Below, piece by piece: positions 16,008-26,387 of a DNA stretch of 64,000 bases. Position 1 is the stretch's first letter. The number at the start of each line of letters is the position of its first letter. Below the pieces are notes generated by a model. That model searched no databases. It had not been told where the DNA came from and saw nothing but the letters and a program-made list of their open reading frames with translations. A program made the translations under genes and the position numbers. Source of the stretch: Candidatus Faecousia faecigallinarum (GTDB lineage Bacteria; Bacillota; Clostridia; Oscillospirales; Oscillospiraceae); assembly GCA_018712145.1 (NCBI GenBank), contig DVHJ01000027.1, positions 1-64,000 on the forward strand. Reading direction: 5' to 3'.

Positions 16008-17552
16008 TTAAGGTTCTGTTGGTTCTGTGGTTTCTGTTGGCGGTTCCGTTGATCCTGTCCAATCCGTCCATGCGTCCGCCAGCTGGCGGCTGTTGGCCGT
16101 GTGGAATACGTTGTCCAGTCCAGGCAAAAGGCCGGAAACGCTGCCCCGGGTGGTATACACCGCATAGGTCCGGAATAGCAGCGGGCACAGTTGGCCGTCT
16201 TCCATCACGGCGGAAAACAGGTCGTAGTAATTGCCGCTGTTTTCCAAGGCCTTCAGGCACAGCTGATAGAGTTCGCCATCCGCCATACCACCATAGCCCA
16301 GGGCGCCATCTTCCTGGAAAAAGACAGATAGGTCAAAGGTTGGCGACAGCCGCACCTCTGCCAGGTAGAAATCAAAGTTGCCCACCGCCAGGGCTTGAAG
16401 ATAATCCTCCTGGCTCTCCGGCGCATTCACCGTCACGGTTAAGCCACAATCGGTGAGCTGCTGGGCAATGGTCTGGGCCACGGTCACCCGGAGGGGATTG
16501 CTGCCGTCCGCCAGCAGGGTGGCCTGGGTATTCCGCAGGCCCGCCTGAGACAGGGCTGCGGTAAAAGCGGCGGCGTCATAGCCATACTGGGCCGCCAGGG
16601 CGCTGTCATAGCAAGCCGCCTCCGGGGAAGCTGGTAAGTAGGCCTCCTGAGCAAAACCATGGTAAATTTCCGCCAAGGCCCGCCGGTTCACCCCATGAGT
16701 CAGGGCAGCCCGGACGGTTCCGTTGGCAAAGGGGCTACTACCGGAAGCGTTGCAGCCCAGGTAAAGCAGTATTCCGGTGGGACAGTCCCACAGCTCATAG
16801 TCGCACCGGTAGGCCACATAGTCCGCAGCGCCGGGATCGGCACAGACCAGATCCGTTTTACCGAATTCAAACTGATCCCGCAGGGCGCCGGAAGTGTCCG
16901 CCTGGGACAGGACAATGCTGCTCACCGTCACTGCCGGGGTATAGTCGCTCCACCAATTCTGCCGCCGGGTCAGGCTGCTGCCGGACAAGGCGTATGGCCC
17001 GGTGCCCAGGGGTTCATTTGCGGCGACGTCGGCAGCCCGGACAATGGGAATATCCAACAGTACCGGCAGATTGCCGTAGGCGGTGTCCAGGGTGATGCGC
17101 ACCGTGCGGCTGTCCTGGGCCGTCAAACCAGTGACATGGCTCAGCCGGCCGCCGTACACAGGGCTGTCCATGGCCACCTGCAAGCTGGCCACCACATCCT
17201 GGGCCGTGAGAGCAGAACCGTCGGAAAAGGTGGCCTCCGCCAGGATAAAGGTATAGGTTTTTCCATCCGGGGCGCTGGAATACTGCTGGCACAGCACCGG
17301 CTCGGCCTGGTATTGGGCCGTCACGGTGAACAGGCCCTGGTACAATAGGGCCATTACCGGCCGGTTAATCAGGGCAGTACAAGTGTAGGGATTAAACCCG
17401 GCCTCCATCCGGCAGGACAGGCCAAAACTGGCCTGGGCCGGAACCGTGGCGGTCTCCTCCGATATCTCTCCCGGTTGGGTAGTCTCCACCGGGGTCTGGG
17501 CACATCCGGCCAGCATGGCCAGCGCCAGGACAAGCAAGACCAAGCGCTTCAT
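16008..17552 (-). CDS. ABC transporter substrate-binding lipoprotein, family 5 (peptide/nickel type)
   Basis: 514 residues. Start ATG 17552 is chosen for the AAGGAG site and lipoprotein signal (LALAMLAGCAQ). The body resembles SBP_bac_5 proteins: YQGLFTVTAQYQAEPVLCQQ, the TFSDGSALTAQDVVASL segment, GTGPYAL and AALTHGVNRRALAEIYHG. Such proteins bind peptides, nickel or other solutes outside the membrane and deliver them to an ABC permease. No permease or ATPase gene is adjacent, so it is an orphan that may feed a transporter elsewhere. Its start overlaps the pgeF stop (ATGA), indicating coupling. The C-terminal tail is Thr/Glu/Pro-rich. Confidence 0.85.
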   Translation of the reverse strand: MKRLVLLVLALAMLAGCAQTPVETTQPGEISEETATVPAQASFGLSCRMEAGFNPYTCTALINRPVMALLYQGLFTVTAQYQAEPVLCQQYSSAPDGKTYTFILAEATFSDGSALTAQDVVASLQVAMDSPVYGGRLSHVTGLTAQDSRTVRITLDTAYGNLPVLLDIPIVRAADVAANEPLGTGPYALSGSSLTRRQNWWSDYTPAVTVSSIVLSQADTSGALRDQFEFGKTDLVCADPGAADYVAYRCDYELWDCPTGILLYLGCNASGSSPFANGTVRAALTHGVNRRALAEIYHGFAQEAYLPASPEAACYDSALAAQYGYDAAAFTAALSQAGLRNTQATLLADGSNPLRVTVAQTIAQQLTDCGLTVTVNAPESQEDYLQALAVGNFDFYLAEVRLSPTFDLSVFFQEDGALGYGGMADGELYQLCLKALENSGNYYDLFSAVMEDGQLCPLLFRTYAVYTTRGSVSGLLPGLDNVFHTANSRQLADAWTDWTGSTEPPTETTEPTEP

Positions 17553-18355
17553 GGCCGGTCTCCTTCCGGCAGCCAGATTACCGCCGCCAAAGAACCCCGG
17601 TGGTCGCCTACCACCCGGTGGGACCAGAAGCGGCGATTTTGACAGGCGGTGCAGTCCGGACAAATCTCCAGGGTGACTACCCCTGCTCTGCGCAGCCAAA
17701 TTTCATTTAGCTGTTTGAGGTTCACATGATACTTTGGACCATTCCCGGCGATGGCCGGCAGGGCTTCCTCCCCCAAGGCCTTGACCATGGCCGCCGGTAC
17801 ATCCTCCCCGGTCTCAAAGCAGCAGGGGCCGATGCAGGGACCGATTGCCGCCTGAATATCTTCCGGACGGGTGCCGAAGGCGGAAGTCATGGCCTCCACC
17901 GCCTTGGCCGCAATTCCCCCGGCAGTTCCCCGCCAGCCGGCGTGTACCGCCCCCACTGCCCGGTGCACCGGATCGTGGAGCAGCACCGGCGTACAGTCTG
18001 CGGAAAACACCGTAAGCACCACCCCAGGCTCGTTGGTAATCAGGCCGTCCCGCTCCCCGGGCACCGGGGCAAACAACCCTTGGCCCCGGTCGGCCCGGCC
18101 CACCCGGGCCACGATGGCCGAATGGGTCTGCCGGGTGAACACGGTATCCGCCGGAGAAAAGCCCAGGGCTGACCCCAGAATTTCATAATTCCGCAGGACA
18201 TTTTCCGGAGAATCTCCCCGGTTTGTGCCCAAATTCAAACTTTCCAGGTAGCCGGTACTGCATCCGCCCCGGCGGGTGGTAAAAGCGTGGGGCACAGTCA
18301 GGACCTGGCTGCCCAGGTACTCCAAACTGCCCTGGGTTTTGGTGTAAAACGGCAC
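17549..18355 (-). CDS. pgeF: PgeF/YfiH peptidoglycan editing factor (laccase-domain purine nucleosidase family)
   Basis: 268 residues starting at GTG 18355, preceded by AAGGAG at six bases; the frame runs farther upstream but into secA. Motifs are typical: LNLGTNRGDSPENVLRN, FTRQTHSA, SADCTPVLL, GAVHAGWRGT and IGPCIGPCCFE. These hold the zinc-binding His/Cys residues. Members remove misplaced serine-containing peptidoglycan precursors and also act on purine nucleosides. The gene lies right behind secA (about 16 bp) and overlaps the binding-protein gene. Confidence 0.9.
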   Translation of the reverse strand: MPFYTKTQGSLEYLGSQVLTVPHAFTTRRGGCSTGYLESLNLGTNRGDSPENVLRNYEILGSALGFSPADTVFTRQTHSAIVARVGRADRGQGLFAPVPGERDGLITNEPGVVLTVFSADCTPVLLHDPVHRAVGAVHAGWRGTAGGIAAKAVEAMTSAFGTRPEDIQAAIGPCIGPCCFETGEDVPAAMVKALGEEALPAIAGNGPKYHVNLKQLNEIWLRRAGVVTLEICPDCTACQNRRFWSHRVVGDHRGSLAAVIWLPEGDRP

Positions 18356-18371
18356 GGCTCGCTCCTTTCCC

Positions 18372-21125
18372 TTATGCCCGGCCTTGGGCAATGTCCTTAT
18401 CCCGGCAGCATTTCTTGTACTTCTTCCCGCTGCCACAGGGGCAGGGATCGTTGGGGCCCACCTTGTTGGTTTTCCGTACCGGTTGCTTTTTCACCGTCTT
18501 GTCGCTGGTGCTGGCACTGGCGGCGGATTCCTTGGCCACCTTCTCCCGCTTCAGTTCCTCGTCCGTCTTAATCCGGGCCAGGAAAATCCGGCGCACCGTC
18601 TCCTCCCGAATGGCCTGGATCATGGCCTCAAACATTTCATAGCCTTCCTTTTTGTAGGCCACCACAGGATCGGTCTGGGCATAAGCCCGCAAGCCAATGC
18701 CCTGTTTCAGGTCGTCCATGGCATCGATTTGATCCATCCAGTATTCGTCCACCACCCGGAGCATCACCACCCGCTCCAGCTCCCGCATGAGCTTCTCACC
18801 GTAGAACTGTTCCTTCTTCTCATATTGGGCCAGGGCAGTTTCATAGAGCTTGTCGCAGAGCTGCCCTTGGGAAAGGCCAATCAGGTCTCCGGCGGACAGG
18901 GCGTCCTTGGGAAAGTAAATGGGGGCAAAGTGACCCAGCAAAGCCTCCATGGCCGGCTGGCCCAAATCCCCGGACTGGGCCATCTCTGTGGCCACCTGGC
19001 TCTCCACCAGCTGGCGGAGCATGGACAGCACATTCTCCCGGAGGTTTTCCCCGTCCAGCACCTTCCGCCGCTGGGCATAGATCACCTCACGCTGGGTGTT
19101 CATCACATCATCGTATTCCAGCACATTCTTTCTGGCCCGGAAGTTCCGGCTTTCCACGTTTTTCTGGGCAGTTTCCACTGCATTGGACAGGATTTTCTGG
19201 TCGATCGGGGTATCCTCATCAATGCCCAGGGTGTCCATCAAGCCCATAATCCGGCTGGAGCCGAACAGACGCATTACATCATCCTCCAGGCTCAGGTAGA
19301 ACCGGCTTTCGCCGGGATCCCCCTGGCGGCCGGAGCGGCCCCGGAGCTGATTGTCGATCCGCCGGGACTCATGGCGCTCCGTGCCGATGATGAACAGGCC
19401 GCCGGCAGCCCGCACCTTTTCCGCCTCGGCGCCGGTCTGCTGCCGGTATTGGGCCAGCAGCGTCTCATACTGTTTCCGGATATCCAAAATCTCCGGGTTG
19501 TCTGTTTCGCCATAGGCGTTGGCCTCGGCAATCAGCTCCTCCGGCGCCCCCTGGCGGCGCAGGTCGCTGAGGGCCAGGTATTCGGCATTGCCGCCCAACA
19601 TAATGTCCGTACCACGGCCGGCCATATTGGTGGCGATGGTCACCGCTCCCAGTTTGCCGGCCTGGGCCACAATTTGGGCTTCCTTTTCGTGGTACTTGGC
19701 GTTCAGAACAGTGTGGGGGATGTTCTCCCGCTTCAGGAGCTTGGAGACCAGCTCGCTTTTTTCAATGGAAATGGTGCCCACCAGCACCGGCTGTCCCTTC
19801 TCATGGCACTGCTTAATCTGCCCCACAATGGCCCGGAGCTTTCCGGCTTCGGTTTTATACACCACATCCGGGTGATCAATCCGCACCACCGGCCGGTTGG
19901 TGGGGATCTCCACCACGTCCAGTTTGTAAATGGCGGAGAACTCCTCCTCCTCGGTCAGGGCTGTGCCGGTCATGCCAGAGAGCTTGTCATACAGCCGGAA
20001 AAAATTCTGGAAGGTGATGGTGGCCAGGGTTTTGGATTCGTTGGCCACCGTCACCCCTTCCTTGGCCTCAATGGCCTGATGCAGGCCCTCATTGTACCGG
20101 CGGCCGTACATCAGCCGGCCGGTAAACTCATCCACGATGATGATCTGGCCGTCCTTCACCACATAGTCGATATCCTTTTTCATCAGGCCCCGGGCTTTCA
20201 TGGCCTGGTTGATGTGGTGGTTCAGGGTGGTATTCTCCGCATCGGCCAAATTTTCTACGCCGAAGAACTTCTCCGCCTTGGCAATGCCGGCGGCGGTGAG
20301 GGAGACACTGCGGCTCTTTTCGTCTACAATGTAATCGCAGTCGTAATCGTCCTGCACTTCTTTCTCATCGGTTTTGGCAAACACCTGCTTGCGCAGGCCG
20401 GAGACGAAAAAGTCTGCCATTTCATACAGCTTGGTGGACACCTCCCCCTGGCCGGAGATGATCAGGGGCGTCCGGGCCTCGTCGATGAGGATGGAGTCCA
20501 CCTCGTCCACAATGGCAAAGCTGTGGCCCCGCTGCACCAGCTCCTCTTTGTAAATGGCCATATTGTCCCGGAGATAGTCAAAGCCCAGCTCGTTGTTGGT
20601 GCAGTAGGTCACGTCTGCAGCATAGGCCTGACGGCGCTGGACCGGCGTCATGCCGGGAATCACCAACCCCACGGTGAGACCCAGGAACCGGTAGACTTTG
20701 CCCATCCACTCCGAGTCCCGCTTGGCCAGGTATTCATTGACGGTGACAATATGCACGCCCTTCCCGGCCAGGGCGTTGAGGTAAGCCGGGAGAATGGCCA
20801 CCAGGGTTTTTCCCTCGCCGGTTTTCATTTCCGCAATCCGGCCCTGGTGCAAAATAATGCCGCCCACCAGCTGCACGGTGTAAGGCCGCATACCCAGCAC
20901 CCGCCAGGCCGCCTCCCGGCACACGGCAAAGGCCTCCGGCAGCAGGTCGTCCAAGGTCTCCCCGCTTTCCAAGCGCCCGCGGAATGCCTGGGTTTTCTCC
21001 CTGAGCTGTCCATCGGAAAGCTTTTCCATCTCCGGCCCCAGGGCCTCAATCTGATCCACCAGCGGCTGAAGCCGCTTAACCTCCCGCTGGGAGCGGGTAC
21101 CGAAAATTTTCGTGATAATTCCCAT
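18372..21125 (-). CDS. secA: SecA protein translocase ATPase
   Basis: 917 residues, full length. Start ATG 21125 (MGIITKIFG) with AAGGG upstream; the longer open frame to 21353 crosses the promoter and is not used. Visible are the Walker A region ([10 protein letters not shown]), [29 protein letters not shown] and the C-terminal zinc motif [13 protein letters not shown]. It drives preproteins through SecYEG using ATP. It begins a short operon with pgeF and the substrate-binding protein. Confidence 0.98.
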   Translation of the reverse strand: MGIITKIFGTRSQREVKRLQPLVDQIEALGPEMEKLSDGQLREKTQAFRGRLESGETLDDLLPEAFAVCREAAWRVLGMRPYTVQLVGGIILHQGRIAEMKTGEGKTLVAILPAYLNALAGKGVHIVTVNEYLAKRDSEWMGKVYRFLGLTVGLVIPGMTPVQRRQAYAADVTYCTNNELGFDYLRDNMAIYKEELVQRGHSFAIVDEVDSILIDEARTPLIISGQGEVSTKLYEMADFFVSGLRKQVFAKTDEKEVQDDYDCDYIVDEKSRSVSLTAAGIAKAEKFFGVENLADAENTTLNHHINQAMKARGLMKKDIDYVVKDGQIIIVDEFTGRLMYGRRYNEGLHQAIEAKEGVTVANESKTLATITFQNFFRLYDKLSGMTGTALTEEEEFSAIYKLDVVEIPTNRPVVRIDHPDVVYKTEAGKLRAIVGQIKQCHEKGQPVLVGTISIEKSELVSKLLKRENIPHTVLNAKYHEKEAQIVAQAGKLGAVTIATNMAGRGTDIMLGGNAEYLALSDLRRQGAPEELIAEANAYGETDNPEILDIRKQYETLLAQYRQQTGAEAEKVRAAGGLFIIGTERHESRRIDNQLRGRSGRQGDPGESRFYLSLEDDVMRLFGSSRIMGLMDTLGIDEDTPIDQKILSNAVETAQKNVESRNFRARKNVLEYDDVMNTQREVIYAQRRKVLDGENLRENVLSMLRQLVESQVATEMAQSGDLGQPAMEALLGHFAPIYFPKDALSAGDLIGLSQGQLCDKLYETALAQYEKKEQFYGEKLMRELERVVMLRVVDEYWMDQIDAMDDLKQGIGLRAYAQTDPVVAYKKEGYEMFEAMIQAIREETVRRIFLARIKTDEELKREKVAKESAASASTSDKTVKKQPVRKTNKVGPNDPCPCGSGKKYKKCCRDKDIAQGRA

Positions 21126-21233
21126 GTGATTTTCCCTTTCTTTGCCCACAGAGCCGATTGCGCCGCCGGCGCCGCCCTGGGGTAAACCGCCGGTACGGCG
21201 GCAAATGGTTCGCCCATCAAGGGGCTGTCGGTG

Positions 21234-21245
21234 GACATTATACCA
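21234..21245 (-). promoter_or_regulatory. Extended -10 promoter of secA
   Basis: On the - strand TGGTATAAT with TATAAT at 21242-21237, about 110 bp before secA. No good -35 box at 17 bp, so an extended -10 element is likely. Confidence 0.6.
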
Positions 21246-21325
21246 TAGGCCGCTGGAAAAAGACAGTAAAAAATGCATTTTCCTGGGCAACCGCCTGAGG
21301 AAAACGCCATTTCTGTTAAACGTCA

Positions 21326-21360
21326 GCCGGCGTTGTGCGGAAAAGACGCGCAACGCCGGC
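21326..21360 (-). terminator. Hairpin after the RpiR-type gene
   Basis: A 14-bp stem with one G-T pair (21326-21339 with 21347-21360). The following T-run on the - strand is weak (TGACGTTTAAC), so termination is only probable. Confidence 0.5.
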
Positions 21361-21387
21361 CGAACACACCCATATACCCGAAGGGAG

Positions 21388-22197
21388 CTACCGGTACAGT
21401 CCCTTTAGCTGGTGCAGCCGGGACAGCCGCCGGGCGGACTCCGCCCCCATCTGCTGAGACAGGGCTACCGCCAGCGCATCCACCACAGCGGCCGGCGCAG
21501 TCATGGTGTGGTAGGCCCGGGGGTCCCCCCGGTAGACATACAGATTTATTTCCCCCTGGTCCTCCTCCGGCGCCGCCCTGCGGCTGGTGAAGGCCAAGGT
21601 GCGGTAACCGGCCTGATGCCGGTATTCCAAAATCAACCTGCCTTCCTGGGAGACTTTAGAAAAGCTAAACAGGATCACCAGATCCCCCCGCCCCGCCTGG
21701 GCCAACCCCTCAGCCACCTCCGAACCGCCGGAGGGCAGCAGGATTGTATCGATTCCCAACCGGCGCAACCGGAAAAAGAGCAGCTGCCCCAAGGCCGCCG
21801 AGGCGCTTTTGGCGTGGATAAACACCCGGCGGGCAGAGACGATTTCCTGCACCGCCGCAGAAAACGCCGCCTCATCCAGCCCAGTCAAAGTTTTCTCCAA
21901 ATATTGTTGCTGCTGGGCCATCCAACCGGCCAAGGTAAATTCCCCGGCATCGCTGAGGGTGCGGGCCATTTTGGCGGCAGGTCCCTCCCCGGCGGATTGG
22001 CGCAGCACCAGTTGCTTCAGTTCTTTAAAATCCTTGCATCCCACATGGCGGACAAAGCGGGAGACCGTGGCCTCACATACCCCCAGCTGCCGGGCCAACT
22101 GCCCGATGGAGGAAAAGAGGAACCCCTCCGGATTGCTGCGGATATAGTCCAGAATTTTTCTATCCGCCTGGGTCAGGCAGGAAACCGTCAGTTCCAT
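21388..22197 (-). CDS. RpiR family regulator (HTH + SIS)
   Basis: 269 residues. The N-terminal HTH_6 domain (about 1-75) shows [20 protein letters not shown] and [17 protein letters not shown]; the SIS sugar-phosphate domain follows ([30 protein letters not shown]). RpiR proteins sense a phosphorylated sugar and control its metabolism. It lies 11 bp after an inositol-monophosphatase-like gene on the same strand, which suggests it controls or responds to the nearby phosphatase. SD GGAGG. Confidence 0.9.
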   Translation of the reverse strand: MELTVSCLTQADRKILDYIRSNPEGFLFSSIGQLARQLGVCEATVSRFVRHVGCKDFKELKQLVLRQSAGEGPAAKMARTLSDAGEFTLAGWMAQQQQYLEKTLTGLDEAAFSAAVQEIVSARRVFIHAKSASAALGQLLFFRLRRLGIDTILLPSGGSEVAEGLAQAGRGDLVILFSFSKVSQEGRLILEYRHQAGYRTLAFTSRRAAPEEDQGEINLYVYRGDPRAYHTMTAPAAVVDALAVALSQQMGAESARRLSRLHQLKGLYR

Positions 22198-22208
22198 GGT
22201 CCTCCCTC

Positions 22209-22967
22209 CTACAGCAGTGCCAATAGCGCCTGGGCAAGACAGCCGTTGGCGGCAAAGATATCTCCGTCCGGCCGGAAGGTCAGGGCTTTCCCCTGACGGG
22301 TGCTGACCGTTCCCCCGGCCTCCTGCACCAGGAGCATTCCGGCGGCATAGTCCCAGGGCTTAAGATGATCCTCATAAAAGCCCTCCAACCGGCCGCAGGC
22401 CACAGCGCACAACTCCAGGGAAGCCGCCCCCATCCGCCGGATATCCTGGCAGGCAGCATACACCCTAGCCATCCGGCGGAAGGTCTCAGGCGCCTCCTGC
22501 CTAGCCCCGGGGGCGGTGCCCACCGCCACCAAAGCCTCCGCCAGGGCGGCGGTCTGGCTCACCCGAATGGGCCTGCCGTTCAGGAACGCTCCATTCCCCT
22601 CTCGGGCGGAGAACAGCTCTCTGGTATAGGGGTTATACACTACCCCCAGCACCGGCCGTCCTGCCTCCACCAGGGCCAGGGAAATGGCGCTGTAGCCCAG
22701 ATGATGGATCAGATTGGCTGTGCCATCCACCGGATCCAGCACCCACACCGGACCCTGAAAATCCCAGCAGTGAGACGGCTGCTCCTCCCCAAGAAAGTCT
22801 ACCTTGGGAAATTGCTTAGTCAAGGCCTGGCGGAGAAACCCTTGCACAGTGGCATCTGTCTGGGTAACATAATCCCTAAGGCCTTTTTCCTGCCGTTGGC
22901 CGGACAGGGTTTCGTCAAAAAACAGTTCTCCCGCCTGGCGCACCAGTCGGCTGATTTCCGCCAACAT
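22209..22967 (-). CDS. Inositol-monophosphatase family phosphatase
   Basis: 252 residues with the family metal motifs: FLGEEQ (Glu), WVLDPVDGTANLIH and the C-terminal LKPWDYAAGMLL. These bind two or three Mg ions. Members hydrolyse inositol phosphate, adenosine bisphosphate or fructose bisphosphate; the substrate cannot be set from the sequence. The neighbours (RpiR regulator, PHP-domain phosphoesterase, ECF transporter) fit sugar-alcohol or nucleotide phosphate salvage. Start ATG 22967 after AAAGGACGGG. Confidence 0.9.
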   Translation of the reverse strand: MLAEISRLVRQAGELFFDETLSGQRQEKGLRDYVTQTDATVQGFLRQALTKQFPKVDFLGEEQPSHCWDFQGPVWVLDPVDGTANLIHHLGYSAISLALVEAGRPVLGVVYNPYTRELFSAREGNGAFLNGRPIRVSQTAALAEALVAVGTAPGARQEAPETFRRMARVYAACQDIRRMGAASLELCAVACGRLEGFYEDHLKPWDYAAGMLLVQEAGGTVSTRQGKALTFRPDGDIFAANGCLAQALLALL

Positions 22968-22987
22968 CCGTCTTCCCGTCCTTTCTG

Positions 22988-23848
22988 CTAAGCCACCGGA
23001 GCAAACACCGCTCCGGTGGGGGAAATCACCACATCGCCATGGTTTGTCCGCTCCACCGGCGGACTGCCGGTGAGCACCTGCACATAGTCTCCGCCCAGGG
23101 CATGGATTTCCTTTAAGGCTCGCTTCAGTACCCCGGCGGTGCTCACCTGGAAGGCTGCCTGGGCCGCCACCGTGATGCGGTAGCGCCCGGCTGCCATTTG
23201 GCTGGCCAGGCCCGCCAAAGTGGCCGTTTCCCCGCTGAACTGGGTGTAAATACAGCCGTATTGTACCGCCTGGTGGGTATCGCTCCCGGCCACCACCGGC
23301 AGACCCAGGCGGCTACCCAGGGCAAAGGTCAGGTTCCTGGTGCGCTCTAACCCCTCCGCCACATCTTTTCCGTTCAGATCCAGAAAATCCAAGCGCCGGA
23401 GCTGTACTTCCGGCAGCTCCGGAATATGCCCCCCTGTCCGGTAGGGATGCCCCGCGCCCACCAGCACCGGATACCGGCGGAACAGATCCATGAGCTGGGC
23501 AAAGGGCAGAAACGAACCTGGGGTTTTGTGGGACTCCAGCTGCCGGTTCAGCGCCAGAATATCCTCTGCCCTGCCTAAACACAGGACATGGCCGCCCTCA
23601 GCAACGTCTGTCTCCATGCCGGGAAAAATCCGCAATCCATTGGGCAGGACCAGGGTATCCCCCGCCCGGCAGCTTTTCTCCAGGAGATAGCGGTACAGCC
23701 GGTCAAACTCCAGGGTGTTAAAATGCTCCGTCAGGCAAAGCGCATCCAATCCGGCGGCCTTGGCTGCATCAAACAGCCAGTCGGTATACTGGGTGGAAAA
23801 CGGTAGTTTTTTCGCCAACTTTCCGTGGGTGTGAAAGTCCAGATTCAA
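22988..23848 (-). CDS. PHP-domain metal-dependent phosphoesterase
   Basis: 286 residues. PHP motifs appear in order: LDFHTHGK at the N-terminus, LCLTEHFN, GMETDVAEGGH, GAGHPYRTGG and AGSDTH, giving the usual His/Asp/Glu metal site. The domain ends near residue 195. The last ~70 residues are not assigned. It is not histidinol phosphatase by any specific mark. It lies 20 bp upstream of the inositol-monophosphatase-like gene on the same strand. Confidence 0.85.
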   Translation of the reverse strand: MNLDFHTHGKLAKKLPFSTQYTDWLFDAAKAAGLDALCLTEHFNTLEFDRLYRYLLEKSCRAGDTLVLPNGLRIFPGMETDVAEGGHVLCLGRAEDILALNRQLESHKTPGSFLPFAQLMDLFRRYPVLVGAGHPYRTGGHIPELPEVQLRRLDFLDLNGKDVAEGLERTRNLTFALGSRLGLPVVAGSDTHQAVQYGCIYTQFSGETATLAGLASQMAAGRYRITVAAQAAFQVSTAGVLKRALKEIHALGGDYVQVLTGSPPVERTNHGDVVISPTGAVFAPVA

Positions 23849-23863
23849 CGAAATACCTCTTTT

Positions 23864-24691
23864 CTACAGCATGGTGGATACCAGCATGGCCACCGCCATC
23901 CACAGGAAAGACAGGGCCAAAAACAAGAAGTCATTGTAGCCCACCTTCAAGGTGGACAGCTTCATTTTTTTCACCGCTTTATTCACTGCCGCATACCGGT
24001 AGCCCTTGATCTCCAAGGCCTCCACTGTGGTGCGCGCCCGTTTTGCGGTGTTGAGCATCAGGGGGTAAAAGGCATGGATAATCACCTTCACCTGGTAGCA
24101 CAGATACTTCACCTTCCCCCACAGGGTATCGCTGTCCGGTGGATTGCCCCGCATCCGGTAGGACAGCAAAATATTCTGAAACTCCTCCATCAGCATAGGC
24201 AGCACTCGATAGGCATAGGCAATGGAAAAGGATAGCCGCTCCGGGCAACCGTACCACATCAGGCCGTTAGACAGCCGGTCCGGATCCAGACCGGAAAACA
24301 CGGTAACCGAGGCCAGGGAACAGGTAGCCACTTTTAAGGTCAACACCAACAGCGGCGTCACGGTAGAGGCATCGCCGCCAAACAGCAGCGACACCACCAG
24401 CAGGTAGCCGGTCTGGGAAAAGACGCCCACGGCAAACAGGAACAAGACCAGCCCGGCCACCCGGGCCAGTTTCGTGGTGACCAGCACCAGCAAAAAGCTG
24501 GCCAGGAGAAACCACAGCTGGTGGACAAACCAGGGGGCAAGGCCAAAAAACAGATACCACAACAGCAAAATCCGGGGATCCAATTGGGCAATCACTGTGT
24601 TATTGTTGCCGTAAGCGTTTTTGAGTACTTGATTCCGGAGGAAATCCATGGAAAACTTGTCCAAGACGTTTTCCGACAGCTTTTTATTCAT
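23864..24691 (-). CDS. ECF transporter T component (EcfT-like)
   Basis: 275 residues; start ATG 24691 overlaps the stop of the ATPase gene (ATGA) and has GGAGG upstream. Several hydrophobic segments, and the two cytoplasmic coupling motifs of T components are visible as a small-residue-Arg-Gly pattern: YRMRGNPPDSD and ALEIKGYRYAAV. It couples ATP hydrolysis to the substrate-binding S subunit. Encoded in one operon with the fused ATPase and the S component. Confidence 0.88.
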   Translation of the reverse strand: MNKKLSENVLDKFSMDFLRNQVLKNAYGNNNTVIAQLDPRILLLWYLFFGLAPWFVHQLWFLLASFLLVLVTTKLARVAGLVLFLFAVGVFSQTGYLLVVSLLFGGDASTVTPLLVLTLKVATCSLASVTVFSGLDPDRLSNGLMWYGCPERLSFSIAYAYRVLPMLMEEFQNILLSYRMRGNPPDSDTLWGKVKYLCYQVKVIIHAFYPLMLNTAKRARTTVEALEIKGYRYAAVNKAVKKMKLSTLKVGYNDFLFLALSFLWMAVAMLVSTML

Positions 24692-26385
24692 CGGCTTACC
24701 TCCACAAACGACTGCAAAAAGTCCTCCACCGTATAGCACCGCGCCCGGCTGTCCAGGGCCTGACCCATGGTAAATATCTCCGGCGGGCGAATGCCCACCA
24801 TTTCTGCCAGCTGCCGGTTGCCAAAAATTTCATCCCGGTTACCGTCAGCCACTACCTTGCCCTGATAGAGCACCACAATCCGCTGGGCCCACTGGCTCAC
24901 CAGCTGCATGTCGTGGGTGGCAATGATTACGGTTTGCGTGACTGCCTTGATGTCCGTGAGCATGTCCATAATCTCCCGCCGGGTGGCAATGTCCAGGTTG
25001 GCGGTAGGCTCGTCCAGCAGCAATACCTCCGGATTCAGGGCAATGCCAATGGCCAAACTGGCCCGGCGCATCTGCCCGCCGGACAGTAGCCGCCCATCCC
25101 GGTCTTTTAACCCGGTGAGGCGGAACCGCTCCAGCAATGCCTGAGTCCTGGCGGGATAGTCCGGCACCCGCCGTACCTGCATCGCATAGGCGATATCTGC
25201 CTGTAGGGTGTCTTTGATAAACATTTCCTCGGGATTTTGATACACCAGCGAAATTTTCCGGGATAGGGCCTGGGGCTTTTTCTTCCGGATACTCTCCCCG
25301 GACAGAAAAATTTCCCCGTCGCTGGGCTTCAGCAGACCCACCATCAGTTTCATCATGGTGGACTTGCCTGCGCCGTTGGAGCCGATGAGGGCAACCTTTT
25401 CTCCCCGCCGGATGTCCAGGTTCAAGCCGTCAAACACCCGCCTAGGCTCGCCGGTCACCGTGGCATAGGCCAGAGAAACCTGGCGGAACTCCACTGCCGG
25501 CCCGGCGGAAACCGGCTCCGCCGCTGGCCGGACCGGTTCCTGCCACCGCAAATGGCCAAAAGCCGTCTTCCCCTCCTCCACGGTAGTGGGCAAGGCGCCG
25601 CCTGCCGGCAGGCGGCCGGCTTCCCGCAGGGCATGGGCGGCAATGGTCACCTGAGGCGGGAAGATGTTGCAGGCCCGCAGCTCCTCCACCCGGCGTAACG
25701 CTTCCGCCACCGGCAGCTTCCAGGCGATACCGCCGTCCTTCATCAACATAACATGCTTGCAGTAATCGGCAATGTACTCCGTGTGGTGCTCAATCACAAT
25801 GATGGTTTTGCCGTGCTTTTCGTTCAGGGTTTTGAGCACCCGATAGATCCGGTCGGCATGGCCGGGGTCCAGCTGCGCAATCGGCTCATCCAGAATCAGC
25901 ACCTCCGGCCGAAGGGATACCGCCCCGGCCAAGGCCAGCAGGTGGGTCTGTCCCCCGGACAGCTGCCAGATATAATCCTCCTCCCGGCCGGACAGGCCGC
26001 ACATCTTCAAAGCCTCCCGGCCTCTGGCCAGATGGTCCGGCATGGCATAGTTGAGGCAAGCATAGGCAGCGTCATCCAACACCGTGGGCCGGACAATTTG
26101 ATTTTCAAAATCCTGGTATACATATCCCGCTTTGCTGGCCAGGGTACCCACGTCGGCAGCCAGAGTATCCAAGCCGTCTACCGTCACTTTGCCTTGGAAG
26201 TCCCCGGTAATAAAGTGGGGGATCAACCCGTTGAGGGTTTTGCAAAAGGTGGACTTCCCGCAACCGTTGTTGCCAACGATTGCCAGGAAGTCCCCTTTCT
26301 CCACCTGCACACAAATGTTCTTCAGGATGGGGCGGTCAGCAGCGGGATAGGAATAGGTTAAATTCTCTATCTCGATCACGCTCAT
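24688..26385 (-). CDS. Fused ECF transporter ATPase (A-A', YkoD type)
   Basis: 565 residues with two complete ABC domains. First: GNNGCGKSTF, YVYQDFEN, LSGGQTHLLALAG, ILDEPIAQLDPG. Second (from about 325): GSNGAGKSTMM, LVYQNPEEMF, LSGGQMRRASLA, LLDEPTANLD. Start ATG 26385 lies two bases after the S-component stop; the upstream in-frame extension was rejected. Both sites look catalytically intact. It powers the ECF importer formed with its two neighbours. Confidence 0.92.
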   Translation of the reverse strand: MSVIEIENLTYSYPAADRPILKNICVQVEKGDFLAIVGNNGCGKSTFCKTLNGLIPHFITGDFQGKVTVDGLDTLAADVGTLASKAGYVYQDFENQIVRPTVLDDAAYACLNYAMPDHLARGREALKMCGLSGREEDYIWQLSGGQTHLLALAGAVSLRPEVLILDEPIAQLDPGHADRIYRVLKTLNEKHGKTIIVIEHHTEYIADYCKHVMLMKDGGIAWKLPVAEALRRVEELRACNIFPPQVTIAAHALREAGRLPAGGALPTTVEEGKTAFGHLRWQEPVRPAAEPVSAGPAVEFRQVSLAYATVTGEPRRVFDGLNLDIRRGEKVALIGSNGAGKSTMMKLMVGLLKPSDGEIFLSGESIRKKKPQALSRKISLVYQNPEEMFIKDTLQADIAYAMQVRRVPDYPARTQALLERFRLTGLKDRDGRLLSGGQMRRASLAIGIALNPEVLLLDEPTANLDIATRREIMDMLTDIKAVTQTVIIATHDMQLVSQWAQRIVVLYQGKVVADGNRDEIFGNRQLAEMVGIRPPEIFTMGQALDSRARCYTVEDFLQSFVEVSR

Positions 26386-26387
26386 GG

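Noticed and set aside
18384-21185. 933-codon + strand open frame
   Set aside because: Antisense shadow of secA.
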